Source: UBA1724 sp051884615
Lineage (GTDB): Bacteria > Verrucomicrobiota > Lentisphaeria > Oligosphaerales > Oligosphaeraceae
Assembly: GCA_051884615.1 (NCBI GenBank)
Contig: JBJEVT010000010.1
Coordinates: 1 to 64,000, forward strand
Length of the DNA: 64,000 nt
Reading direction: 5' to 3'
The position numbers were made by a program, and so were the translations under genes. Below the pieces are notes generated by a model that worked only from the letters and a program-made list of their open reading frames with translations, was not told the origin of the DNA and ran no database searches. Numbering within the stretch: the stretch's first letter is position 1; every line of letters starts with the position of its first letter. Of this stretch, positions 35,015 through 43,798 are shown piece after piece.

Positions 35015-36283
35015 TTATTCCTGCGCGACCTTCAGCAGGAGGGCCTGTCCGGGGGCGATCCAGACATTCTCGCCGGTGAAGCGGGAGAGGGTGTCCTTCC
35101 GGAACTGGCTTGCCACCTGGATGTCGGCGGGCTTGCCGTTCCGCCATTGGATGTCGGCGATGCAGATGGTGCGTTTCAGGTTCTTGTTGAGGACCATCAC
35201 ATAGGTGTCGTTGTTCTCCCGGTCCCGGAATTCGCCCACGGCGATGTCGTGGTTGCCGGCGGCGGGGGCGACGATCAGGCTGGTTTCATCGGGGGCGTCC
35301 TCCCGGGGGAGGCGTTCCCGTCCTTCGGGCACGAAGTGGTAGACCTTGGTGGATTCCAGGCGGTTCAGGGTTTTGGCGATGCACTTCACCGTGTTGTTGA
35401 CGAAGCGCATGGCGTACCAGGTTTCGGTGCGGTTGCCCCAGGGGTCGATGGGGCAGTGGCGGTAGCTTGCCACGGGGGGGGTGAAGTAGGTGAAGTAGAG
35501 GATGCCCTTGGCGCCGTAGAGGAGGGCGCTGTAGACCTGGAAGAAGAGGTCGTTTTCGGAGGGGATGCGGTAGGGCATGTGGCCCACGGAGAGGAGGCAG
35601 ACCTCCAGGGGGATGCCGTGCGCCAGGGTGACTTCCCGCGCCTCCGCCAGCTGCCGCCAGGTGGAGGGACGGATGGGTTCGTTGTCCTCGAAGAGGGTGT
35701 AGTAGTCATAGCCCAGGTGGGCGGGCTTCAGCTCCTGGATGAAGCGCTCGGCGTATTCCTTCCAGTCGGCGGCGCCCAGCTGCGCGGGGGAGGCGTAGTT
35801 GGGGAAGAGATTGATGTAGGCGTCCATTTCGGGACGGAGCTTCTTCACCTCGTCCGCCATGATGGCCAGATTCCGGTAGCGGGAGGTGGAGGGTTCGTCC
35901 TGGATGAAATATCCGCAGAGAGCGGGGTGGTCCTGGAAGAAGTCGACGGTGAGCTGGATGCCTTTCCGGAGTTCTTCCTCGGGGGCTTCGTCATCCCAGA
36001 AGTATTTGTCGGGCACCTTGCGCATGCCCCAGGCGACCATGCCGGCCTTCTGGATGCAGTCCAGCTGGGCCACCGTGTCGGCGAAGCCGGCCACGGTGAT
36101 GCCGGCTTCCGCCATGTCGTCCGCCTGTTTCTGGTCGAAGAAGTAGGGGAGGCCACCCCAGGCGGTGATGGGGAAATAGTCCGGGTCGCCGGGCTTGGTG
36201 CGGGGGAGAACCTGGCTCATGAGGGTGGTCTGCAGGGCGAAGAGGGTGGCGAGGGCGAGGAGGAGGAGGCGATGGGATTTCAT
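35015..36283 (-). CDS. Exported glycoside-hydrolase-like TIM-barrel protein
   Basis: 422 residues with a signal peptide (to about residue 23). The body looks like a (beta/alpha)8 glycosidase barrel: a predicted acid/base at D129-E130 in GYFIQDEPS, then YDYYTLFEDN, LSVGHMPYR and YGAKGILYFTYF at later strands, and a small beta domain at the C-terminus (from DIAVGEF). The precise family is not recognised; similar exported proteins in gut Bacteroidota and PVC bacteria are listed only as glycosyl-hydrolase-like. Its start overlaps the stop of the preceding GH42-like gene by four bases, so they are translated together. Confidence 0.65.
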   Translation of the reverse strand: MKSHRLLLLALATLFALQTTLMSQVLPRTKPGDPDYFPITAWGGLPYFFDQKQADDMAEAGITVAGFADTVAQLDCIQKAGMVAWGMRKVPDKYFWDDEAPEEELRKGIQLTVDFFQDHPALCGYFIQDEPSTSRYRNLAIMADEVKKLRPEMDAYINLFPNYASPAQLGAADWKEYAERFIQELKPAHLGYDYYTLFEDNEPIRPSTWRQLAEAREVTLAHGIPLEVCLLSVGHMPYRIPSENDLFFQVYSALLYGAKGILYFTYFTPPVASYRHCPIDPWGNRTETWYAMRFVNNTVKCIAKTLNRLESTKVYHFVPEGRERLPREDAPDETSLIVAPAAGNHDIAVGEFRDRENNDTYVMVLNKNLKRTICIADIQWRNGKPADIQVASQFRKDTLSRFTGENVWIAPGQALLLKVAQE

Positions 36284-38988
36284 GGCGCTTTAGGGGTGGT
36301 GGATTTGTCGGGTTGGAACATTTCCAGAACCTTGGTTTCGGCGAAGTCCAGGGGCAGATTGAAGGAAGTGACAGGCCCGGGGGTGAGGACTTTTCCGGAG
36401 CCCGCCTCCCGGAGGGAGACCGGGGAGGGGAAGTCCAGCTGGACTTCCGGCGGGGTCTCCCTGGTGGCATGGAGGACCAGGTAGGTCCCGTCGGTGTAGA
36501 AGACCACATTGTCCTGGGTGTAGATGTGCTCTCCCGCGATGTAGAGGAGGTAGTGGACCAGTTCCCGGGGCACCTCGGGGGAGGCGCAGAAGAGGGTGTT
36601 TTCCCGTTGGAGGAGGGCGGGGCTCTGGTCGTCCGCCCAGCGGGCCAGGACGAGGTCGCCGGGTTCGGGTTCGAGGGAGAAGTTCTGGCGTGCGGGGGTG
36701 CGGGGCGTCCAGGCGTCGGGGAGTCCCATGTATTTGCCGGTCTCGGTGGCCTGGATGGCCGCGGGGGCGTCTCCCTTCTTGGGCGTCAGGGCGAAGCCGG
36801 TGAGCTCCCGGGAATTCTCCAGGGAGCAGCCCTCCTCCGGATCCAGGATTCCCGGGGCATGGCACCAGAGAATGGTCTTGCCCTGGAGCCGTTCCTTCAG
36901 GGTCTGGCGCTCCTGGCGGGTCAGCACCCAGGCGTTCCCCAGGATCAGGACGGGGGTGTCCACCCCGTTGGCCATCAGATCCTCCAGGTAGTACATGCCC
37001 CCGGCGGCGCCGCAGCGGGAGAGGGTGCCCCGGATGAGCTCGTAGGCGGGGAAGGTGAAGTTCCGGGCGTCCTTGGTGTAGATGGCGGAACGCTCCGAGG
37101 AGGTGGCCGCGACGGCGGGAACGTAGGGGACGGGATTCTGGAGCTTCCTCTCGTCCATCTCCCGCAGGTCCTCCATGACCGTCCATAGCATGGGATCCTC
37201 GAACCAGCCGATCAGGCTCAAGTCCATCCACCAGCATCCCAGGTTCCGCACCGCCTCCTGGGCGGTGTGGCGCAGAAGCACATTCCGGGTGTCCCGGGGA
37301 GTGGGGATGAAGCGTTCCAGGCCGCCCAGATTGCCCCGGCCCGCCAGATAGGTGCGGCTGTCATCCTCGTAGAACCAGAGCTTTCCCGCCCGGAGGATGG
37401 ATTCCGCGGGGGTCATGGCCAGGCCCGCCTCCCCCTCCCAGCGGTCGGTGTAGTCGATGGGGGAGCAGAGGATGTCGATGTCCGGGGAGGCCAGGAGGCG
37501 CTGGTTGTCCAGGTGTCCGCAGGCGCTCATGCGCTGCATGCGGGCGAAGGCGTTGATGTATCCGTAGAAGAAGAGGACCAGCTTCTTCTCCCCGGTGATT
37601 TCCCGGACGCGCCGCGCCACCTGGAGCATGGCGTCGGTCATGGCGTTCTGGAGGAAGATGTTGTGGTCGACGACCCTCTGGTTCTTCAGGGGGTCCAGCA
37701 CGGCGGTCACGGGCAGGGCGCTCCTGCGCTCCTCCGGGGAGGGGGGCTGGGCGGTCTCCCGGGTGACGTCCTTCCTCCCCCATGCCCGCTGCAACGCCTC
37801 GTCGGATTCGTATCTCTCCCCCAGCCAGCGCCGGAAGCCCTGGATTTCCGCGGGGGAATATCCGTGGAAATCCTCCTTCCAGCTGTCCCGGTAGAACCAT
37901 TCCTGGGTTTCCTGGGCGCAGGGATGGTATCCGGCGATGTGGTCCCCGTATTTCTCCTCCAGGTGGCGGATGGTGCCCTCCAGCATCCGGAGGGCGTCCT
38001 GGAGCCACTTCTGGCTGGAGACGCTGGCGTCCCGCCGATGGGGGATGGTGGAGGCTTCGTCCCACTTCATCAGCTCGTCGGGATTTTGGTTCTTCCACCA
38101 TTCGGGGGCGTAGAGCATCAGGCGGGGGATGACATACGCCTGGGGATTGGCGTGGAGGATCTGGTCCATGATGCAGTCCACCGAGGAGAAGTTCTGGGGG
38201 AGGGATTCGGGCCAGGGGACTTCCAGGATGGTGGTGACGAAATCCACGCCGGCCTGGTGCGCCATTTGGATTTGGCGGGAGAAGGAGGAGTCGTATTCCG
38301 GGGGTTCGTAGAAGGCGGTGCGGTAGGCGATGGGGTGGGGGATGTAGACGCCCGGGGTGACGGTGGCCTCCTCCAGGGAGCTCCACATGCGGAAGCGGAG
38401 GGTGTAGCGCACGCCCTGCTCCAGCTTCACCCGGATGCCCCGGAGATAGAGATGGGGGTCCTTGTTGCCGTAGGCATTTCGTGCCTCCGGGGTGAAGGTG
38501 ATCTTGATGGCGGGATTGCCCGGCTCCCCGGGATAGTCCTGGATGGCGGCCTGGAAGGAGGGCTGCCCGGGATCCCGGGGCCAGATTTCCCAGGTGCGGC
38601 CGGGGAGGGAGAGGAAGGGGCCGGCGGGGGCGTCGTCGAAGGTCTGGAGAGGCACCAGCTCCTCCCCCGTGTCGTCCCGGATCACCTGGAAGTCGTCCAG
38701 ATAGTATTCGGCGGGCGCCAGGGCGAAGCGGAAGTGGAAGGTGAGCTCGCAATCCTCCCCCACCACGGAAATCCGAGGATACTCCACCCGCTGATCCCCC
38801 CCATGGAGAGCCAGGGGACTCCTGCCCACGCCTCCGTAGAACCAGCGGGGGCGCACGGCCACCCCGTCCTTCTCAATCCGGGGCACCCCGTTGGTGGAGC
38901 GCACCCGGAACTCCGCCCCGGAAAGCAGGGCGGGCAGGCACAGGACGAGGAGAAGGGGCAGAACCGAGGGGAGCAAGGGGGATTTCAT
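36280..38988 (-). CDS. Exported GH42-like beta-galactosidase family protein
   Basis: 902 residues: a signal peptide (to about 24), an N-terminal carbohydrate-binding-like beta domain (~25-210), a TIM barrel (~230-640) and a class-I-amidotransferase-like/trimerisation-type domain plus C-terminal beta domain. FRRWLGERYESDEALQRAWG is the diagnostic GH42 sequence, preceded by a Glu-containing strand (CAQETQEWFY) and followed by a candidate nucleophile strand (LWFYEDDSRTY). GH42 enzymes cut terminal beta-galactosides; the substrate of this divergent member is unknown. It ends four bases inside the next gene and begins 15 bases after the DUF4091 gene upstream. Confidence 0.75.
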   Translation of the reverse strand: MKSPLLPSVLPLLLVLCLPALLSGAEFRVRSTNGVPRIEKDGVAVRPRWFYGGVGRSPLALHGGDQRVEYPRISVVGEDCELTFHFRFALAPAEYYLDDFQVIRDDTGEELVPLQTFDDAPAGPFLSLPGRTWEIWPRDPGQPSFQAAIQDYPGEPGNPAIKITFTPEARNAYGNKDPHLYLRGIRVKLEQGVRYTLRFRMWSSLEEATVTPGVYIPHPIAYRTAFYEPPEYDSSFSRQIQMAHQAGVDFVTTILEVPWPESLPQNFSSVDCIMDQILHANPQAYVIPRLMLYAPEWWKNQNPDELMKWDEASTIPHRRDASVSSQKWLQDALRMLEGTIRHLEEKYGDHIAGYHPCAQETQEWFYRDSWKEDFHGYSPAEIQGFRRWLGERYESDEALQRAWGRKDVTRETAQPPSPEERRSALPVTAVLDPLKNQRVVDHNIFLQNAMTDAMLQVARRVREITGEKKLVLFFYGYINAFARMQRMSACGHLDNQRLLASPDIDILCSPIDYTDRWEGEAGLAMTPAESILRAGKLWFYEDDSRTYLAGRGNLGGLERFIPTPRDTRNVLLRHTAQEAVRNLGCWWMDLSLIGWFEDPMLWTVMEDLREMDERKLQNPVPYVPAVAATSSERSAIYTKDARNFTFPAYELIRGTLSRCGAAGGMYYLEDLMANGVDTPVLILGNAWVLTRQERQTLKERLQGKTILWCHAPGILDPEEGCSLENSRELTGFALTPKKGDAPAAIQATETGKYMGLPDAWTPRTPARQNFSLEPEPGDLVLARWADDQSPALLQRENTLFCASPEVPRELVHYLLYIAGEHIYTQDNVVFYTDGTYLVLHATRETPPEVQLDFPSPVSLREAGSGKVLTPGPVTSFNLPLDFAETKVLEMFQPDKSTTPKAP

Positions 38989-39003
38989 GGCGGTCGGTCG
39001 GGA

Positions 39004-41373
39004 CTAGGGGCGGGACAGGGTGGCGAACTCCTCCAGGAGCTGCAGCAGCCGCTGGTGCTTGCGGTGGACCAGGCGGGGATCCTTGGCCCAGACGCCCAGG
39101 GAGGCGACCAGGGCGTCCTCCACCTCCGCTTCTTTCCGGGCTTCCTGGAGCCAGGTCTCGGGCGCCTCCTGGGCTTCCGGGGAACCGAGAATCCGGCGCA
39201 GCTGGTCCAGCAGCATGGCGTCCTCCACGCCGTCCCGCATATACTTCAGGCGAAGGCTGGGCAGGGGGGCGTCCGTCCCGGGATAGAGGAGGCGTCCATC
39301 CCCGTTGAAATTGCCGAAGGAGTTGCCGTTCCAGGGCTCGGCGAGGACGGGGCCGCCGGTGACGGGGACGGGGATGGGGTCGCCCAGGGTGTAGTTGCCC
39401 CCCTCCTTGCGGATGGAGATCCAGAGGGTGGAGGCGTAGTAGAGGAAGATGTCCTGGTTGTCCACCTTCTTTGCCATGAACCCCATGAGGAGCCGGGGGG
39501 CCATGCCGGGGTATTCCAGGAGGAGATTGGCGAAGGGGAGGAAGGGGCTGCATGCCACATAGAATCCCACCTTCCGTCCCCGTTCCCGGGCGGCGCGGAC
39601 GTTGTCGGGGTAGTCGTAGAAGTTCCGGGTGCCGGGGATCCAGCCGTCCACCAGGTCGTCCAGTCCGCTCTTGACGCCGAAGGTGTTGTCGTAGATGGTG
39701 GTGAAGATGGGGAGTCCGGGGAGTTCCTGGCGGACCTTCCGGAGGGTTTCCCGGATCATGGGGTATTCTTCGGCGGTGGCCTCGTCGAAGCAGTAGATGT
39801 AGGCCTTGTCCAGGATGCCTGCCTCCTGATACATCTGGTAGGCTTCCTTGAACTGCCGGAGGCGTTCCGGGGAGAGGGCGGTGTTGATGTATCCCAGATT
39901 GAAGTGCCTGGCGCCGTGGTTCAGGGCGTAGAGATTTTCCTCCAGGGCCCTGTCCCTGTCGGGGCCGGAGTAGATTTCATCGGGCTGGATGCGGTGCTGG
40001 AGAAGCAGGTCCATGATGGCGTGCTTGTAGTTCCAGTATTCCGGGGTGCCGTAGGGGATATGGATGGGGCCGCCGCAGCTGATGGGGGTGAAATAGGGGG
40101 CGCCGGGTTCCAGATTGACCTGCCGCACCAGGAGGGAGAAGGGCACGGTCTGGCGTTCGCCGTCTGCCGTCACCACCACTTCGCCCTGGTAGAGGCCGGG
40201 TTTCTGGTCCCGGGGCACCTGGGCGTCCAGCCACCAGCTCTGGTAGGTTCCCTCCTCCAGGGGGAAGGGGGTCTGGAGATATTCCAGGATGGGATCGGGC
40301 CACAGGCCGCTGTAGTCCACGGTGTAGTGGGGTTTGGGGCAGTCCACATAGCCCACGGGGGAGAGGCGCAGGGCGTCCAGGGGGAAGGGGGTGCCGTCCT
40401 CCATGACGGGGGCGCTTTCCAGCCGCGCCCGGACTTCCTGGAGGGAGCGCAGCGCGAGGCCCGCCAGCTGTCCGGATTCCGCCTCTCCCCGGGCGGCCTC
40501 GATGGTGTAGGCGCCGGCGTAGGGAGCCAGGAAGGCGTAGGGTCCCCGGTGGATCTTCTCCTCGGGATAGCACCACAGAAGGGCCAGGGACTTTCCGGCG
40601 GCTTCCTGCCGGAAGAGACGGAGATCCAGCTCGGGCAGGAGCCGCTGGCACTGGTGCTGCAGCTCCCGGGGGAAATGGAGGAGTTCGGGATTCTGGAGAT
40701 ATTCCTCCACCTCCTGCAGCAGCCGGCGAAGACGGCCCGGGGCGCCCTGGCCCAGACGCTCCTGGCGCCACAGCAGGGATTCCCGCAGACGGGTGGCTTC
40801 CTGGACGCCTTCCTGCCGGAGCTCCCGGGGTTCCCGGGATTCCCCGGTGATGTCGCCGATGTAGATTTGAAAGGGCTTCTTGGGCTGCATGCCGAAGAAG
40901 TCCAGATGGACCACCCGGGAGAGGTCGAACTCCGTCTTGAAATCGTCCAGGGGGAGGACCAGGTGGTGTCTGCCCGCGGAGAAGGAGAGGTTGTACCAGG
41001 AGATGGGCTTGGCGTCCGCTTCGGTGCGGATTTCAATGCCCATGGCGGTGCAGTCCTCCGGCATGAAGAGCTCGACCTGGATGGACTGGAGGTTGCGCCA
41101 ATCGGCCAGGGCGGGGGGGATGAGGAGTTTGGCGGAGGGCCAGCCCTGGCTGGCGGAATAGGAGAAATGCCCGGTCAGCCCCGGCTCGGCGTTGGGCCAG
41201 GGCCGGATCTCCGCGGAAAAATCCCCCTGGCTCTCCGTGGTGGCCCAGTCCGGCGCCGCCACGGGGCTGTCGTAGGAGAAGGAGTAGAGGAGCCGGGTGG
41301 CGGCGGGGAGGGGGGCGGCGAGCGCAAGGAGCGCCAGGCACGTCAGGAGCAGGGGGGACGGGGAGGGTCTCAT
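39004..41373 (-). CDS. Exported DUF4091 (GH123-like) protein, paralogue 3
   Basis: 789 residues: signal peptide (MRPSPSPLLLTCLALLALAAP), an N-terminal beta domain and a TIM barrel with C-terminal DUF4091. The signature GDGRLLYPG followed by SLRLKYMRDGVEDAMLL is clear, and the candidate catalytic region is YIYCFDEATAEEYP. The related GH123 enzymes remove N-acetylgalactosamine from glycans, but most DUF4091 proteins are uncharacterised. It is the most diverged of three tandem copies, lies 15 bases downstream of the next one, and has no Shine-Dalgarno sequence. Confidence 0.8.
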   Translation of the reverse strand: MRPSPSPLLLTCLALLALAAPLPAATRLLYSFSYDSPVAAPDWATTESQGDFSAEIRPWPNAEPGLTGHFSYSASQGWPSAKLLIPPALADWRNLQSIQVELFMPEDCTAMGIEIRTEADAKPISWYNLSFSAGRHHLVLPLDDFKTEFDLSRVVHLDFFGMQPKKPFQIYIGDITGESREPRELRQEGVQEATRLRESLLWRQERLGQGAPGRLRRLLQEVEEYLQNPELLHFPRELQHQCQRLLPELDLRLFRQEAAGKSLALLWCYPEEKIHRGPYAFLAPYAGAYTIEAARGEAESGQLAGLALRSLQEVRARLESAPVMEDGTPFPLDALRLSPVGYVDCPKPHYTVDYSGLWPDPILEYLQTPFPLEEGTYQSWWLDAQVPRDQKPGLYQGEVVVTADGERQTVPFSLLVRQVNLEPGAPYFTPISCGGPIHIPYGTPEYWNYKHAIMDLLLQHRIQPDEIYSGPDRDRALEENLYALNHGARHFNLGYINTALSPERLRQFKEAYQMYQEAGILDKAYIYCFDEATAEEYPMIRETLRKVRQELPGLPIFTTIYDNTFGVKSGLDDLVDGWIPGTRNFYDYPDNVRAARERGRKVGFYVACSPFLPFANLLLEYPGMAPRLLMGFMAKKVDNQDIFLYYASTLWISIRKEGGNYTLGDPIPVPVTGGPVLAEPWNGNSFGNFNGDGRLLYPGTDAPLPSLRLKYMRDGVEDAMLLDQLRRILGSPEAQEAPETWLQEARKEAEVEDALVASLGVWAKDPRLVHRKHQRLLQLLEEFATLSRP

Positions 41374-41388
41374 GAGGGTGGGCGTGGA

Positions 41389-43728
41389 TCAGGGGTTCTT
41401 GCGGGCGTACTGGTCCAGCAGGGCTGCCAGGCGCAGCTTCTTCGCCTGGAGGAGGCGGGGGTCCCGGGTCCAGTGGGTCATGTCCTGGACGAGGGAGGGC
41501 TCCACTTTCAGCTCCCGGGTGGCTTCCGTCACCCATTCCCGGGTCATGCCTCGGGGATTCTCCAGGGCCTTCTCCAGGAGGCTCATATACATCCAGTCCT
41601 CCATGCCGTCCCGGATGCTCTTGAGGCGGGTGGTGGGGATGGGGCCGTCGACGGCGGGATAGAGGAGGCGTCCGTCTCCGTTGAAATTTCGGAAGGAGTT
41701 GGCGAGCCAGGGTTCCTGGAGGAGGGGGCCTCCGGTGACGGGCGTCGGGATGGCGGGGCCGCTTTCGTATCCCTTGTCGGTCTTGGTCCAGGTGAGCCAG
41801 AGGCAGCTGCCGTAGTAGAGGAAGCCGTCGGGCTGGAATTTTCTGGCCATGAATCCCATGAGGAGCCGGTTGGCGGTGGCGGGATGCTCCAGGAGGATGT
41901 TGGCGTAGGGGAGGAGGGGGGTGCAGCAGACATACCAGCACACCTTGCAGCCCCGTTCTCGCGCCTCGGCGACATTCTCGCCGTTGCGGTCATAGGAGAC
42001 GGTGAGGGGGATCCAGCCATCCACCAGCTCTTCCATCTGGCTGGCCTTGCCGAAGGTGTCGTCGTAGAGGGTGGTGTAGATGGGGAGTTCGGGGACGGTC
42101 TCCCGGATCTTCCGGAGGGCTTCCCGGATCATGGGGAATTGGTCGGCGGGGGCTTCGTCGAAGGTGTAGATGTAGGCGCGGTCGGCGATGCCCCGCTCCT
42201 GGCATGCCCGGTAGTTGCGTGCCAGCGTCTCCAGGAATTCGGGGGTGGCGGGCTCGTTGAGGTAGCCCATGTTGAAGTGGCCGGCTCCCTGCTCCAGGAG
42301 CCACTGGGAATCCTCCACCATGTCGGCGCGGCCCACGCTCCGGTAGATCTGGTCGGGCTGGAGGCGGTGTTGGATGAGCATCCTGGCGATCTTGCGCCAG
42401 TATTCCTTGCGGGCGGCGGGCTCCTCGGGATACTGTTCCATCAGCCCGAACTGGACCGGGGAGAAGTAGGGGACGCCCTGGGGCAGGGTGAAGTCATGGA
42501 CCCGGACGGAGAAGGGGAGGGATTCCCGTTTGCCGTCCTCCCGCAGGAAGGCCACGGTGCCTTTGTAGAGGCCGGGCTTCTGGTCCTGGGGCACCTGGAC
42601 GTCCAGCCACCAGCTCTGGTAGGTCTCCGCCTCCAGGGGGATGGGGGTCTGGAGATATTCCAGGATGGGATCGGGCCAGTAGCCGGTGAACTCGGTCTTG
42701 TAGGCGGTCTCCCGGGTCTCCACATAGCCCACGGGAGCCAGGGTCAGGGCCTCCCGGGGAATCTCCGTGCCGTCCTCCAGGGCGGGCAGGGTCTCCAGGA
42801 CCGCCCGGACGCCCGGGACGGGACGGAGGGCGAAGGCCACCAGCTGTGCGGACTCCCCTTCTCCCCGGGCGGCGTCCAGGGTGTAGTCCAGGGTGTAGTC
42901 TCCCTGGAAGGCGTAGTTGTTCCGCAGGACCTTTTCCTCGGGCATGCACCAGCGGAAGGCGATGCCGGTGGCCAGGGCCGCCCGCCGGAAATAGAGGGTG
43001 TCCAGCCGCGGGAGCATCTTCTGACATTCCCTCTGGAAGTGGAGGACCTTGGGGGTTTCCGGCACCTCCGGCAGGAAGCGCTCCATGGTCGTGAGGGAGG
43101 TGGTGTAGTGGGGAAGCTCGTTGTTGAGGAGGGCCTTTCTCCGGGCAAGGGCCTCCCGGCACTCCTTCATGATGGCACGGTTCCGCGCCTCCTCCTCCTC
43201 TTCGTCGCGCTCCTCCAGCCGGATCTCCCCCACATAGACGGAATACTCCTCGGCCACATCCCCCGTGAAGATGTCGATGTATTTCACCTGGCTCAAATCG
43301 AAGTCGGCCATGTGCTGCAGGGGCAGCCGCAGGGTGTTGCGGCCCTGCTGGCACTTGGTGAGCCCCTGGTTGCCAAAGGAGAAGCGCCTGGGATACTCCG
43401 GAATGGTCGCCACCTCCACCCCCACCTGCCTGGGAATGTCGCAATACAGCTCGATGACCAGGGTCTTCCCCCGGCTCCAGTCCCGCTTGCTTTCGGGGAG
43501 GGAGAATTTGGCGGAGGGCCAGCCGCCGTGGGAGGGGGGATAGGTGAATTTCACCGTGAGGCCGGATTCCCCGTTGGGCCAGGGGGCCAGGGTCATCTTC
43601 ACCGGGCCTCCCCCCAGCGCCCAGTCCCGTTCCGGGGAACGCTCGGAGGAGGGGATGGTGATGGGAGTCTCCTTGGCCAGCAGACCCAGGGAGAGGAGGA
43701 GGGACATGAGGAGAAGAAGGTGGCGCAT
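41389..43728 (-). CDS. Exported DUF4091 (GH123-like) protein, paralogue 2
   Basis: 779 residues with a signal peptide (MRHLLLLMSLLLSLGLLA) and the same domain order as its neighbours. Markers: YIYTFDEAPADQFP at the predicted active-site strand, GDGRLLYPAVDGP and IRDGMEDWMY of DUF4091. It shares the tail LRLAALLDQYARKNP with paralogue 1 and the segment NGESGLTVKFTYP near its N-terminus, where the DNA is also almost identical, so the duplication or a conversion event is recent. It is translated without a visible Shine-Dalgarno sequence. Confidence 0.8.
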   Translation of the reverse strand: MRHLLLLMSLLLSLGLLAKETPITIPSSERSPERDWALGGGPVKMTLAPWPNGESGLTVKFTYPPSHGGWPSAKFSLPESKRDWSRGKTLVIELYCDIPRQVGVEVATIPEYPRRFSFGNQGLTKCQQGRNTLRLPLQHMADFDLSQVKYIDIFTGDVAEEYSVYVGEIRLEERDEEEEEARNRAIMKECREALARRKALLNNELPHYTTSLTTMERFLPEVPETPKVLHFQRECQKMLPRLDTLYFRRAALATGIAFRWCMPEEKVLRNNYAFQGDYTLDYTLDAARGEGESAQLVAFALRPVPGVRAVLETLPALEDGTEIPREALTLAPVGYVETRETAYKTEFTGYWPDPILEYLQTPIPLEAETYQSWWLDVQVPQDQKPGLYKGTVAFLREDGKRESLPFSVRVHDFTLPQGVPYFSPVQFGLMEQYPEEPAARKEYWRKIARMLIQHRLQPDQIYRSVGRADMVEDSQWLLEQGAGHFNMGYLNEPATPEFLETLARNYRACQERGIADRAYIYTFDEAPADQFPMIREALRKIRETVPELPIYTTLYDDTFGKASQMEELVDGWIPLTVSYDRNGENVAEARERGCKVCWYVCCTPLLPYANILLEHPATANRLLMGFMARKFQPDGFLYYGSCLWLTWTKTDKGYESGPAIPTPVTGGPLLQEPWLANSFRNFNGDGRLLYPAVDGPIPTTRLKSIRDGMEDWMYMSLLEKALENPRGMTREWVTEATRELKVEPSLVQDMTHWTRDPRLLQAKKLRLAALLDQYARKNP

Positions 43729-43798
43729 GGCTCTGGGAAAGAGGAGGAGACGGGGGGAGGGGGAAGGGGCGCCCGCCGGGCGGGGGCGCCCCTTCGGA